From Zonotrichia leucophrys gambelii (Eukaryota; Chordata; Aves; Passeriformes; Passerellidae): DNA of 64,000 bases. The DNA is taken from contig NC_088187.1 in the NCBI RefSeq assembly GCF_028769735.1, positions 11,349,766-11,413,765 of the forward strand. The letters run 5' to 3'. Numbering within the stretch: the first letter of the stretch is position 1; every line of letters begins with the position of its first letter. Below, piece after piece: positions 36,601 through 47,100 of this stretch. The position numbers and the translations under genes were made by a program. Below the pieces are notes generated by a model. It made no database searches, was not told the DNA's origin, and worked only from the letters and a program-made list of their open reading frames with translations.

Positions 36601-37568
36601 ACTGGCAGCCTGCACCTGCTCCTTGAGGAGCAAGGATGAGCAAACCGGGTATGGGGAATAAATCCTGCCCTGGGAGGGTGGGCAGCCCTGGCACAGGGTG
36701 CCCAGAGCAGCTGGGGCTGCCCCTGCATCCCTGGCAGTGCCCAAGGCCAGGCTGGATGGGGCTGGGAACACCCTGCGACAGTGGGAGTGTCCCTGCCATG
36801 GCAGGGGTGGCACTGGGTGGGCTTTGAGGTCCTTCCCAACCCAAACCCTCCTGGCATCCGATTCCCCCAGCGCAGTGGGAAGGGGGATTAAAATATCGGG
36901 AATGGGAATTAATGAAAATATCGGCCATGGGGATAAATGTCCCCTCCCGGTGACACGATCCCCGGTGGCACTGTCCCCCTGTCCCCCCGGCCCCGCTGTC
37001 CCTGTCCCTCACTCTTTCTTGCCGTCCCGGAGCAGCTGCCGGGCCAGCGCCCGCTCCCGCTCCAGCCCCAGGCTCAGCCGCTTCTGGTACTGCCGGAGCT
37101 TGTCCCGCTGCTGCTTCAGTTGCTGTGGGACAGACGGACAGAGGGACGGACGGACAGGGGACGGACAGAGGGACGGACAGGGGACGGACAGGGGGACGGA
37201 CAGGGGTCACAGCTCAGCGCTGACAGCTCCACGCCCCCTCCAGCAGCGCCACTCCCCAGCCGGGTCTGTCCCGGCCGGCTCAGCGACAGCACCGGGGGTC
37301 GCTCAGCCCCAGCCGGGCCGATCCGGTCCGGTCCATCCCCGCTCCCCGCGTTCCCCGGTCCATCCCGGTCCACCCCTCACTCCCCAGCCCGGCCCAGTCC
37401 GGTCAGTCCCCCCGTTCCCCAGCACGGCCCGGTCTGTCCCGCTCTGCCCCGCTCTGCCCCCTCTCCCCAGCCCGGCCCGGTCCATCCCGGTCCATCCCCG
37501 CTCACCAGCACGGCCCGGTCCTGCTCCGTGACGCGGCTCCGCCGTTTCCGCCCGAACAGGTTCCCCAT
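33548..37568 (-). CDS. CHMP6: Charged multivesicular body protein 6 (ESCRT-III, Vps20), complete
   Basis: ESCRT-III subunit that binds ESCRT-II (VPS25) on endosomes and nucleates CHMP4 polymers for vesicle budding and scission. Coding exons: 37506-37568, 37013-37122, 36407-36494, 35306-35392, 35152-35217, 34995-35075, 34711-34765, 33548-33600. They total 603 bp, 200 residues (human 201 by recall), with every junction GT-AG and in frame. The N-terminus MGNLFGRKRRSR carries the Gly2 myristoylation signal and a basic first helix. A charged coiled-coil core follows. Acidic IEEVERIIGETQD and EEDEDAILEEL segments come next, and then the Pro-rich VPS4-binding MIM2 motif LELPEVPSEPLPEKIPE. It ends AELVAAS. 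The gene begins in a CpG-rich block about 1 kb beyond the RPTOR poly(A) signals, in the same direction. Confidence 0.98.
33601..34710. other. CHMP6 intron 7, no gene
   Basis: A 1.1-kb intron of mostly unique sequence. No mobile element or tandem array was recognised. Confidence 0.6.
34711..34765 (-). CDS. CHMP6: CHMP6 exon 7 (MIM2 motif)
   Basis: Encodes EQLELPEVPSEPLPEKIP, the Pro-rich MIM2 segment that docks on the VPS4 MIT domain. It is 55 bp with acceptor cctcacag and donor gtatgt. Confidence 0.98.
34802..34924. repeat. Direct duplication of about 57 bp in CHMP6 intron 6
   Basis: ggggggacaatggcccacat followed by gctctgagagcagcaaaaag occurs twice in tandem, nearly identical, within a 229-bp intron. 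Confidence 0.9.
34995..35075 (-). CDS. CHMP6: CHMP6 exon 6
   Basis: Encodes QIDELLAGSLTEEDEDAILE through NAITQ, the acidic C-terminal region. It is 81 bp with acceptor ccccacag and donor gtgggg. Confidence 0.98.
35152..35217 (-). CDS. CHMP6: CHMP6 exon 5
   Basis: Encodes VMSIEEVERIIGETQDAVEY-QR. It is 66 bp with acceptor cctccag and donor gtgagt. Confidence 0.98.
35306..35392 (-). CDS. CHMP6: CHMP6 exon 4
   Basis: Encodes VQDIEFTQIEMKVIEGLKIG through NKMHQ. It is 87 bp with acceptor actgcag and donor gtacag. Confidence 0.98.
35486..35865 (-). mobile_element. Solo LTR in CHMP6 intron 3 (songbird ERV family)
   Basis: A 380-bp TG...CA element. On the minus strand it begins TGTCACAGACATCTTTTATG and ends CACCATCACA. 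Direct repeats gacatgg abut it at 35479-35485 and 35866-35872. It holds a minus-strand AATAAA (35558-35563). No gag, pol or env sequence is present. It lies in the same orientation as CHMP6. The good state and clear flanking repeats suggest a fairly young insertion. Confidence 0.92.
36407..36494 (-). CDS. CHMP6: CHMP6 exon 3
   Basis: Encodes KAMLLLKKKRYQEQLLDKTE through SNLERM. It is 88 bp with acceptor ccctcag and donor gtgagg. Confidence 0.98.
36655..36850 (+). mobile_element. CR1 LINE 3' fragment in CHMP6 intron 2
   Basis: Contains cctgggagggtgggcagccc, ccaaggccaggctggatggg, gtgtccctgccatggcagg and gctttgaggtccttcccaac, in antisense to the gene. Confidence 0.88.
36880..36940. repeat. Two copies of the CHMP6-flanking repeat unit in intron 2
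   Basis: attaaaatatcgggaatggg and the following aattaatgaaaatatcggcc match the 27-bp unit of the array at 37695-38020 on the other side of exons 1 and 2. Confidence 0.85.
37013..37122 (-). CDS. CHMP6: CHMP6 exon 2
   Basis: Encodes QLKQQRDKLRQYQKRLSLGL through RDGKKE, the start of the helical hairpin. It is 110 bp with acceptor cccacag and donor gtgagg. Confidence 0.97.
37128..37206. repeat. (GGAC)n-like repeat in CHMP6 intron 1
   Basis: gacggacagagggacggacg and related units run over about 75 bp beside the exon 2 acceptor. On the transcript strand this is a C/T-rich ctgtccgtcc tract that overlaps the polypyrimidine region. Confidence 0.9.
37506..37568 (-). CDS. CHMP6: CHMP6 exon 1
   Basis: Starts at the ATG at 37568-37566 and encodes MGNLFGRKRRSRVTEQDRAV-L (21 residues). 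Donor is gtgagc. Gly2 with a basic cluster fits N-myristoylation and membrane binding. Confidence 0.98.
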
Positions 37569-37694
37569 GGCCGCTCCTGCCCGGCCCGGCCCGGCCCGGC
37601 CCGCCCCCGACGGCGGCCGCGAGGGGCCCGGCCCCGCACAACGCGCAGCGAGAGCGGCAGCGGCGGGAGCGAACCGCTGGGGGGCGCGCTGGGG

Positions 37695-38020
37695 ACGGGA
37701 ATACCGGGATGGGAATTATTAAAATAATAGCGGGAATGGGAATTGTTAAAATAATATCGGGAATGGGAATTGTAAAAATAATAGCGGGAATGGGGATAAA
37801 ATACCGGGAATGGGGATAATGATATTGGGAATGGGAATTATTAAAATAATATCGGGAATGGGAATTGTTAAAATAATATCGGGAATGGGAGTAATGATAT
37901 CGAGAATGGGAATTAAAATAATATCGGGAATGGGAATAAAAATATCGAGAATGGAGATAATGATATCGGGAATAGGGGTAATAATATCGGGATTGGGAAT
38001 AATTAAAATATAGAGAATGA
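37695..38020. repeat. 27-bp AT-rich minisatellite upstream of CHMP6
   Basis: Units like gggaatgggaattgttaaaa plus taatatc repeat about 11-12 times, starting only about 130 bp upstream of the CHMP6 ATG. An (AAT)-rich stretch follows to about 38180. Confidence 0.95.
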
Positions 38021-38540
38021 GTATAATAATATTGGTAGTAGCAGCAGTAATAATAATAATAATAGATAATATAGAATATATGCTAATATAATAATGTAAT
38101 AATAAAATATTATATAATTATATAAAAATAATAATAATATCGGGAATGAGGATAATAATATAGGGAATGGGGATAATATAGAGAATGGGATGTAGGGAAT
38201 AGGACCTAGGGGATGGCAGGTATGGAGGGAGGCTGTAGGCATTGGGGTTACAGGGATAACACTGATTCATTCCCAAGTGATGGAATTGTTTGGGGTGGAA
38301 GAGCCCCTGAGCCCACCATGTCCCTGGCAGTGCCAGGATCCACGGATCCCTCGGGCTGCAGCCAGTGCCCAGAGCTGCACTGGCACCCTGGCACTGCCAT
38401 TCCTGCTGCACCGGGCTGGCACACACATCTGTCACCAACACCCACCATGGCACCAGCCAGACCCTGAGCCCTGCACCCCAAATCCCACCTGGCTCCTCCC
38501 GGGCCTCCCCCAGCCCCACAGAAGGATCCTCACACCAGCA
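38021..38540. other. Short RPTOR-CHMP6 spacer
   Basis: AT-rich simple sequence (aataataat, tataataata) to about 38180, then unique GC-rich sequence. No gene was recognised. Confidence 0.65.
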
Positions 38541-38552
38541 AGTGTTTCTGCA

Positions 38553-38646
38553 TTTATTTTTTATTAACCATTTATTTGTCTGTAATCGTTTTTACTCTCA
38601 CATTACAATCGTGTGGGGGTTTTTATATATTTTTTTAAACTTTATT
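38553..38646 (-). terminator. Cluster of poly(A) signals, probable RPTOR 3' end
   Basis: Four minus-strand AATAAA hexamers (38641-38646, 38571-38576, 38560-38565, 38553-38558) sit in T/A-rich sequence. The first is followed by A-rich sequence of the kind seen at cleavage sites. Confidence 0.5.
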
Positions 38647-41080
38647 TTTGTAAAATAAATAGAGATAAGTGAACTTTTAAGGTAGGACGCTCTCCAGACC
38701 CTTGGTTAAACTCTGTGATCCCATGATTGAATCTCTGCATCAGACCTGTGGAAGCACAGCCCACACATGCTCAGGTAAAAGCCCAAAAATTCCTTAAAAT
38801 TCCCCGTCCTGGGCGTGGGGCTGCACCAGAGCCAGGCAGGAGCAGCAGCTCCCACTTCCAGGAATGTCCTGTTCCTTTCACAAACACACTGATACGAGTT
38901 AAAAATCCATTTTTTCTGAAGCTGTGAGTGTTAAGGGTTAGGTGAGATCCCAAACTCTGCTCCCACCCCCGCGGGCAGCCCGGGATGAGGCACAGCTCTG
39001 TTAGACCATAATTAACTCTGGGTAACTTACACGTGGGGTTTTTAGGTAGTTTTGGGGTTTAAAGCCTTTGATTGGTTATCCTGGGATGTGACCCCTGGCG
39101 GGGATGGTGCTGGGGCACCCAAAGTGTGCTTGGGGACCTCTCCAGGCAGAGCCCCCTGGGCCTGGGGGCACACAGGGCACACAGGGGCACACAGGGACAC
39201 GGTGCCAGGGCCAGCAGCAGCACGGGGGGCACGGGGCAGGCATGGCCAGCACAGGGACAGAGGGCTCTGAGCCCTTCTCTCAATGCATTCCCCCTGCACA
39301 GGGACAAAGGGTTCTGAGCTCTTCCCTCACTGCATTCCCCCTGCACAGCTGGCAGTTGAGAGGGTTCTGAGCCCTTCCATCACTGCATCCTCTCAGCTCA
39401 CTCACAGAAGGTTCTGAACCCTTCCCTCACTGCATTCCTCCATCACAGCTGGCAATCAGAGTTCTGAGTCCTTCCATCACTGCATCCCCTCAGCACAGCT
39501 GGCAGTTCAGAGGGTTCTGAGCCCTTCCATCACTGCATCCTCTCAGTTCACTGACAGAGGGGTTCTGAGCCATTCCCTCAGCTCACTCACAGAAGGTTCT
39601 GAACCCTTCCCTCACTGCATTCCTCCATCACAGCTGGCAATCAGAGTTCTGAGCCCTTCCATCACTGCATCCCCTCAGCACAGCTGGCAGTTTGCTGGCA
39701 GCTCACTCACAGAAAGTTCTGAGCCCTTCCCTCACTGTGTTCCCTCAGCACAGCTGGCAGCTCAGATGGGTTCTGAGCCCTGCCCTCACTGCATCCCCTC
39801 AGGTCACTGACAGAAGGTTCTGAGCCCTTCTTGCACAGGGACAGAGGGGATCTGAGCCCTTCTCTCACTGCATCCCCCCCAGTTTACTCACAGAAGGTCC
39901 TGAGCCCTTCCCTGACCCTGCTGGAGCCCGCAGCTCCCGTGGCACTGCTGGGGGAACACTGGCAATTCCCTCAGTGAGTTCTGCCCCTCTGCAAGGAAAC
40001 CTGTCCCCTGGCTGTGCTCTGCCTTCCCACACCCATGCCCAGCCCCAGAAGGGATCCCAGGGCACAAAACATTCATTATTCACACGTGGAAGGTGCAGAG
40101 ATGGAGCAGGCCTTGCCTGGACAGCTGGGACGAGGGAGCTCGGAGCTGCCTTCCTCCTCCTCACCATCCTCAGGTGCTCCCAGTCCTGCTCCCACAGGGC
40201 CAGGTGAGCCCCAGCCGTGGTGAGCAGCTCCAGGTGCCCAGTCCTGGCCTCTCCTGGTGCCCACAGCCCTGGGGAGCACACAGAGCCCAGGATGGGCACG
40301 GTGGCTGTGCAGGTGGCACAGGGACAGTGGCAGCAGTGCCCCAGGTGCCCCCAGCTCCCCACGGGCACCCTGGGCCTGGTGGCAGCTGGTGACACCACTG
40401 ATGTGCTCCAGGCTCATTGGGATGTCAGAGATCTTCGCTCCCTTTCTGCCCTCCTCATCCTCACATGCAGCTTTAGGGTGTGGGACATCCTGCCCTGCTC
40501 CTGCCACCTCCCTGAGCCCCCTCCTGCAGGACCCCTGCCTGCCCAGGCCACCAGGCCCCCTCTGTCCTTGCTTTCTGTGAGAGCAGGTGCAGGCAGGGAG
40601 GAGGAGGAGGAGGCTCATGCTGCCCTGCCTCCCTGGCAGCTCATCCCACGCTGGGGTGGCTGCCCTGGCCCGGCAGTGGGTTTGGCACAGGGCTGGCAGC
40701 AGCTGGAGGGTCCTGTGGAGCTGCAGTGAGTCCTGACAGTCCTTGAAGAACCCACACTGCAGCCAAACAAGGAACAGAGACTAAAACGAGACCCTTCTCA
40801 AGGGCATTGCCTCATCCGAGTCCTCTGGAGCTCAGGAGCCGTGTTCTGACAGAGCAGCCAACCTCTGGAAACAAAAATAAATGTTCCTTTTCTGTAGCTT
40901 TGAGAGGATATAGCTGGGAAACAAAACAAAACAAAACCAGGAGATTGTCTCTTCCCCTTGTCAAACCCATCAGTAGCTAAGTCAGAAGAACAAATGTTCA
41001 AGTTACGGGGTGCAGCAGCAGCCAACACGAAACATTCAAGTCGATGATTTCTCTATGTACAGGAGCCCCCCCTGGGGCCG
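38620..41080 (-). other. RPTOR: Probable RPTOR 3' UTR
   Basis: No coding signal follows the RPTOR stop. Reading the minus strand, no AATAAA appears until the cluster near 38640, so the 3' UTR is inferred to be about 2.4 kb. It includes the 39280-39870 minisatellite. The 3' end is an inference. Confidence 0.5.
39280..39890. repeat. Minisatellite in the probable RPTOR 3' UTR
   Basis: Irregular units of about 50-60 bp built from gttctgagcccttccatcac, tgcatcccctcagcacagct and ggcagttcagag over about 600 bp. Confidence 0.93.
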
Positions 41081-41149
41081 TCATCTGATCCTCTTCTCCA
41101 CCGAGTACACCGAGATGTAGAAGTCATTGCTGCCGACGGCCAGGTGGGG
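41081..41149 (-). CDS. RPTOR: RPTOR last coding exon and stop
   Basis: Encodes PHLAVGSNDFYISVYSVEKR-IR and a TGA stop at 41081-41083. It is 69 bp with acceptor cccgcag. It closes the last propeller blade. Confidence 0.97.
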   Translation of the reverse strand, partial: PHLAVGSNDFYISVYSVEKRIR

Positions 41150-44100
41150 CTGCGGGACAGACGGACACGGTCAGCTGGCCCAGAGGCCTGGGGCTGGGAT
41201 GGGGCCGGGATGGGGTCAGGATGGGGATGGGATGGGGCTGGGATGGGGCCGGGATGGGGCTGGGATGGGGCTGGGATGGGGCTGGGATGGGGCCGGGATG
41301 GGGCTGGGATGGGGCTGGGATGGGGCTGGGATGGGGATGGGATGGGGATGGGGCTGGGATGGGGCTGGGATGGGGCTGGGATGGGGTCAGGATGGGATGG
41401 GATGGGGTCGGGATGGGGTCAGGACGGGGCTGGGATGGGGCCGGGATGGGGCTGCAGCTCAGCTGGGAGGGCTCAGGAGCTGCTGGAACCCGCAGGGCTG
41501 GGCTGGGACAGCTCCCCTCACCCCAGAGGGGTCCCTGTGCCACCCCCATGGCAGCAGCAGGTACAGACCCAGTGAGGGTGGAAGGCCAGGCAGCTGATGG
41601 CTCCCACTCTCTGGCCCATGAAGCCATCGTAGTACTTGATGTTGTTGATGAGCTCCCCGTTGCCGTTGTAGATGGCAGTGAACTGGTTCATGGAGCCACT
41701 GGAAGGGAAGGGACACAACTGGAGTCACTGGGAGTGCTGGGAGGGCACAAAACTGCTGCTGCAGAATGGCTGAGCTGTGTGCCAGGCCATTCCCCCAGTG
41801 GGACAGCACTGACTGGTGGCCAGAACCACAGTGGGCACCTGGGACAGGAAAACACAGCTCCCTCCCTGGGACCACCCTGGATCACCCCGAGCTCCCTCAG
41901 GGCTCCCTGAGCTGCAGGGGGGGCAGCAGCACTCACCAAGCAAACAGGTTGGCCTGGGGGTGGATGTCCAGGGCCGTGAGCCCCTTGACAATCTGCAGCA
42001 CCTTCATGGACTCGGGCATGCGGGGGTCGAAGAACCGCACGTCCCCGTTGACACTGCAACACACACAGATGGGATGGGACAGGGCCACAGAGACCCCAGA
42101 GACCCCAGAGCCAGGCTGGGACAGGGCCACCGAGACCCCAGAGACCCCAGAGCCCAGGAATGCAGCTGTGGGGCTGCCTGTGGGCCAAACCCTCCATGGG
42201 GCACTGGGACAGGGAACAGACAGGGCTGGGTTCCACCAGAGCCAGGATCTGATCCCACCCATGGCACGTTCTGTGCTGAGGGAACAGCTGGGAGTGACCC
42301 CAAACTGCTCATCCCAAACTGCTGATCAATCATTGCTGATCCCAAATTGCTGATCAAGCACTGCTGATCAATCATTGCTAATCCCACACTGACCCAACAG
42401 TGCTGATCAATCACTGCTGATCGCAAATCCCTGATCCCTCACTGTTGATCCCAAATTCCTGATCCTTCACTGGTGATCCCAAATTCCTGTTTCCTCACTG
42501 CTGATCAATCATTGCTGACCCCACACTGATCCCTCACTGCCTCTCTCTCTCCCAGCCCATTGCTGAGTGTGCCCTCCCTGCCCTGGCACACCCAGCACAC
42601 CCAGCCCCAAATCCCTGCTGCTTTGCACAGCAGAAATTGCCTTGGGAAGCTGCAAGCAGAGGGGATGTGCTGGTGCCACCCTTCACCCAGAAGTGTCTGG
42701 ACACCAGGATCTCACCAGGTCCTGCCATTTTTCCCTGGGATTTTGCAGCCAGCTGAAGCAGGGGGAACTGGGAGGAACTGGGAGGAACTGGGAGGAGGCT
42801 CAGCCCCACAGCCTGAGCTCCTGTGACCTTTTGGAGCCCAGCATTCCCTCCCAGCCCTGCAGCCCCAGGAGCAGCTCCCAGGCTGGAAGGGCTCTGGGGA
42901 GAGGGCACTGCCAGCCCTGGGCACAGGGACTGACCCTGGAGCTGCTGCAGGAGCTTATGGAGAGGAAGATTAAAAACTCCAATATGGGAGCTCGACAAAT
43001 CTGGCAGCTGCATCACATAATCCCCTGTTTGAAAATCTTAATACATTTTTGCTGGCCCATCCCCCTGCCTCAGGAATGTTCTGAAGCCCAGAAAATTATG
43101 TTTTGTTTCCATTTTCTAATCAAGAGAAAGAGGCTCTTTGTGTGCAAACGGTGGCTTTGTGACAATAAATTCTGTTCTGCTGCTCCTTAATGGCCAAATC
43201 AGTACCTGCTGCTCTGGCTGCAGTATTTACCAGGCAGCAGGGATGGATTTGGGGAATTGCACAGGAATCCTGCCCAGGAATGTGCCTGCCTGATGCACCA
43301 TTCACCTCCTTCTCTCCCAGATGTCCCCACGGAGATTTGGCAGTGAAGCCCCCTCACCACAAGATATTCACACCCAGCTCCTGCTCCCTCCCTTCCCCAT
43401 CACACCCCTGGTGATTCCAGCTCCTGCTCACCCCAAACCCCCCCAGCAGAGCCCCCACATCCCTCCTGCCTCCCTCCACCCAGTCTGGAGCAGGAGGTGA
43501 TCACTGAGGCACGAGTCAGACCCCAGAGCTTCGCCCTGCCCGCTGCTGAGCACCAGGGCCAGAACTGAGGGGAAAATCAAAGTGTGAGTGGGGCAAAGAG
43601 CCCCAGGAGAAAACCAAAAAACCAAACTGTATGGCAAAGAGCCCCAGGAGAAAACCAAGCTGTGAGTGTGGCCAACAGCCCCAGGAGAGCTCCCTGTACC
43701 TGACACTCATGATGTTGCCCTCGGGGTGCTTCTGCAGGTAAGCCTTCACCACCCAGGCTGTGTGCTCACGGTACGTCATGACACGGCTGGGGACAAAGGG
43801 ACACGTGAGAGGGGAGAGGGAAAAAGGGGAAGGAAAAAGGGGGAAACGAAAAAGGGGGAAGGAAAAAGGGGGAAGGAAAAGGGAAGAGGGAAGAGGAAAG
43901 AGGGAAGAGGGAAGAGGGAAGAGGGAAGAGGGAAGAGGGAAGAGGGAAGAGGGAAGAGGGAAGAGGGAAGAGGGAAGAGGGAAGAGGGAAGAGGGAAGAG
44001 GGAAGAGGGAAGAGGGAAGAGGGAAGAGGGAAGAGGGAAGAGGGAAGAGGGAAGGGAAGGGAAGGGAAGGGAAGGGAAGGGAAGGGAAGGGAAGGGAAGG

Positions 44101-47100
44101 GAAGGGAAGGGAAGGGAAGGGAAGGGAAGGGAAGGAAGAGGGAAAGGAAAAAGGGGAAAGGAAATTTCAAGGAAAGGAAACTTCAAGGAAAGGAAATTTC
44201 AAGGAAAAGAAATTTCAAGGAAAGGAAACTTCAAGGAAAGGAAAAGCAGCCCAGGGAGGCGGCGGCCGGGCAGGAAGGGGTTACCGGTACCATTCGCTCA
44301 GGGCCATCCTCCGGTCGAACACTCGGATGGAGCCGTCGCCCAGCCCCGCCACGATCAGCGAGCGGTGCGAGTCACAGGACAGGCTGGTGACACAGCTGTC
44401 AGCGCCCGTGGGAATGTCCTGCCACAGACACACGGACAGACACACAGACACACCCCGGTGTCGGTCACACAGCCGGACACGGGGATGCCGTGGGACAGAC
44501 AAACAGCAAAGCGGCTCTGGGAACTCTGAGGGAGCTGTAAGGATGGGATCACTTGTGAAGTACAAACAATCTGCTGGGGGTGGTTTTCTACTTTGTCTCT
44601 GTTCTTCTCAAGGATGTGTGTGAGGAAGGTGGATTTGTTACCAACCAATCAAACAGAATGTGTGGTGTCACTCTAAATAAATCACACGGTTCTCTCGAAT
44701 AAAGCCTTTGTACTTTCTACAATCCTGCCTCTCGCCTGCTCCTGTGCCATTCTCAGTGCAGGAGGGACTTGGGCACACTGAGCTTAGGTGACAGCAGCCA
44801 ATGCTCATTGATGGACACTCTCTTTTATAAAGGATTCAAAGTTCTGGTGCTTGAACCTTGGTTGCTTGGGTTCCTAGCACTGCTCAGCTCACAGGCTGGG
44901 GGATGTCTGCCTGCAGGATTCCATGGAGTTTCTGGTTTAAGTTCCAACCTGACCCATCATTGTCTCACCTGGGGACTCGTTTACTTCCATTTTTTAGCAA
45001 ACCAGGCTGGGAGCTGGGGTCTGTCATGGCCAATTGTATCTGTTCAGCTGCAGCTGTGACACACAGCTTCCCTCAGGGCCTGAACCAAGGTCCTGCCCCA
45101 TCCTCCTCCTCCTCATCCCCACTCTCACACCGAGCAGGGTGGGGCAGCTCTGGTGCCCCAAAGGGACCCTCTGGCCCCTGGCACAGCCCCAGAGCAGGGC
45201 AGGCAGTGCTGTGCCTCCTGTCCCTGCTGTGACACGTGTGACAGGGACGCCCAGAGCATCTCCTTAGAGACCTGTGCTGGGAAAGGGACCTGGCAAAGGC
45301 AGCTGGAGCTGCAGGGACAGCTCTGCTGGGAGCACCCACACTGCCACTTCCCCCCTTTTCCCTTCTGGAGGCCAAAGAATTGCTCAGAATAATCCCTGTG
45401 CTTGTTGGGAGGGAAAACACTGTTAAAACCAGCAAAAAACGCTGATGAGCACAGAGAAAGCAGGAATGACAAGGATGGAACGGGCTGGGTTGGGAGAGAC
45501 AGGTTGGGAAGGACTTTAAAGCCCCTCAGTACTACAAAAGCAGGAATGAACGATGGAATGGGCTGGCTTGGGAGGAACCTTAGAGCCCCTCTCATCCCAG
45601 CCCTGCCAGGGCACAGCTTCCTCAGCCCAGGCTGCTCCAGAAGCTGCAGGAGCTCGTCCCAAACCTCACTCCTGGTTCTACCTTTGTGCAGGTTCACCCC
45701 TGAGCCGCTGCTCCATCCCGGGAGAGGCACCAGGGCTGGGGCTGCTGCAGCCTCTGCGCACCCCCAGCTCCCCCTTTGAAGCAGCAGAAGTGCAAATGAA
45801 GCACTTGTTCCTCCAGAGGTGTGGGTTTGTGTAGTTCAAAGAGGGAGGCGCCTTTATCTGCCTCGATTATCGCTGCTCTTTGTGCTGATTCGCACTTTCC
45901 CAGGCACTGAGTCAGGAAGTTCCAATCACTCCAATTTCAACACCCGATCGTTGCAATTAAAAAAAGAAACAACGTGGTTTTTTAGATACTTTCGGCGCAA
46001 TCATTAATCATCATCATTTAAAAGATTTTCGCCTCCCGGATTTTGCCGCTCCCTAATTTGCATAGAGAAAAATAATATGTGAAAGTAATTAAGATGAACA
46101 GAGGCTTAATTATCCTGCATCGCAGGGTCAAAGTGTCGCAATTAATGTTCATCCAAGGGTAATTAATTTCGAGAAGCTTTGAAAACTCCACTTCCCTTTC
46201 ATTGCAGCATGGTGCCTCCGTTCTCACCGACCACCTGCTTCTCCTGGGGATTTCTGAGAAACTCCCACGTGTGGCGGCTGCCAGGGGCTCTGCAGGGCCT
46301 TTCCCTGTTCCGTGGCACGGGGTGTGTGTGTGCCTTCACAGAGCGCTGCACTACTGCAGTTCCCTGTCCGTGTGAAACCCAGCTGCATCCCAGAGGCTGG
46401 CTCTGCATCCCAGAGCCCTTCTCTGCATCCCAGAGCCTGCCTTCACATCCCAGAGCCCTTCTCTGCATCCCAGAGCCCTTCTGTGCATCCCAGAGCCTGA
46501 TTCTGCATCCCAGAGCCTGCCTTCACATCCCAGAGCCCTTCTGTGCATCCCAGAGCCCTTCTCTGCATCCCAGAGCCCTCTCTGCATCCCAGAGCCTGAT
46601 TCTGCATCCCAGAGCCCTTCTCTGCATCCCAGAGCCCTTCTCTGCATCCCAGAGCCTGATTCTGCATCCCAGAGCCTGATTCTGCATCCCGGAGCCTGAT
46701 TCTGCATCCCAGTGCCTGCCTTCACATCCCAGAGCCTGCTTGCACATACCAGAGCACTTCTCTGCATCCCAGTGCCTGCCTCTGCATCCCAGAGCCCTTC
46801 TCTGCATCCCAGAGCCTGATTCTGCATCCTACAGCCCTCTCTGCATCCCAGCGCCTGCTTTCACATCCCAGAACCTGATTCTGCATCCCAGAGCCCTTCT
46901 CTGCATCCCAGAGCCTTCCTCTGCATCCCAGAGCCTGCCTTCAGATCCCAGTGCCCTCCTCTGCATTGCACAGCCTCTGCTGCCCACCCAGAAGAGCAGA
47001 GCAGCTTGCAGGCGAGCCCTGACACATCCCTGAGTGTCTGTGGGGTTTTACTGACCTGGGCAGGGAAAGGGCTCTGGGAGCTCCTCCCAGAGCACTGCCA

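Larger units (their letters stand above)
36950..37690. promoter_or_regulatory. CpG-rich block at the CHMP6 start (probable promoter)
   Basis: Dense CpG and G+C over exon 1, exon 2 and the 120 bp upstream of the ATG, including runs of ggcccggcccggcccgg. No TATA box was seen. A CpG-island promoter fits a housekeeping ESCRT gene. It ends abruptly against an AT-rich 27-bp repeat at about 37700. Confidence 0.7.

Noticed and set aside
43666..44623. Long plus-strand frames rich in Gly, Lys, Arg and Glu
   Set aside because: They are translations of the GGGAAGA/GGGAA repeat inside an RPTOR intron; all frames stay open because the repeat lacks stops.
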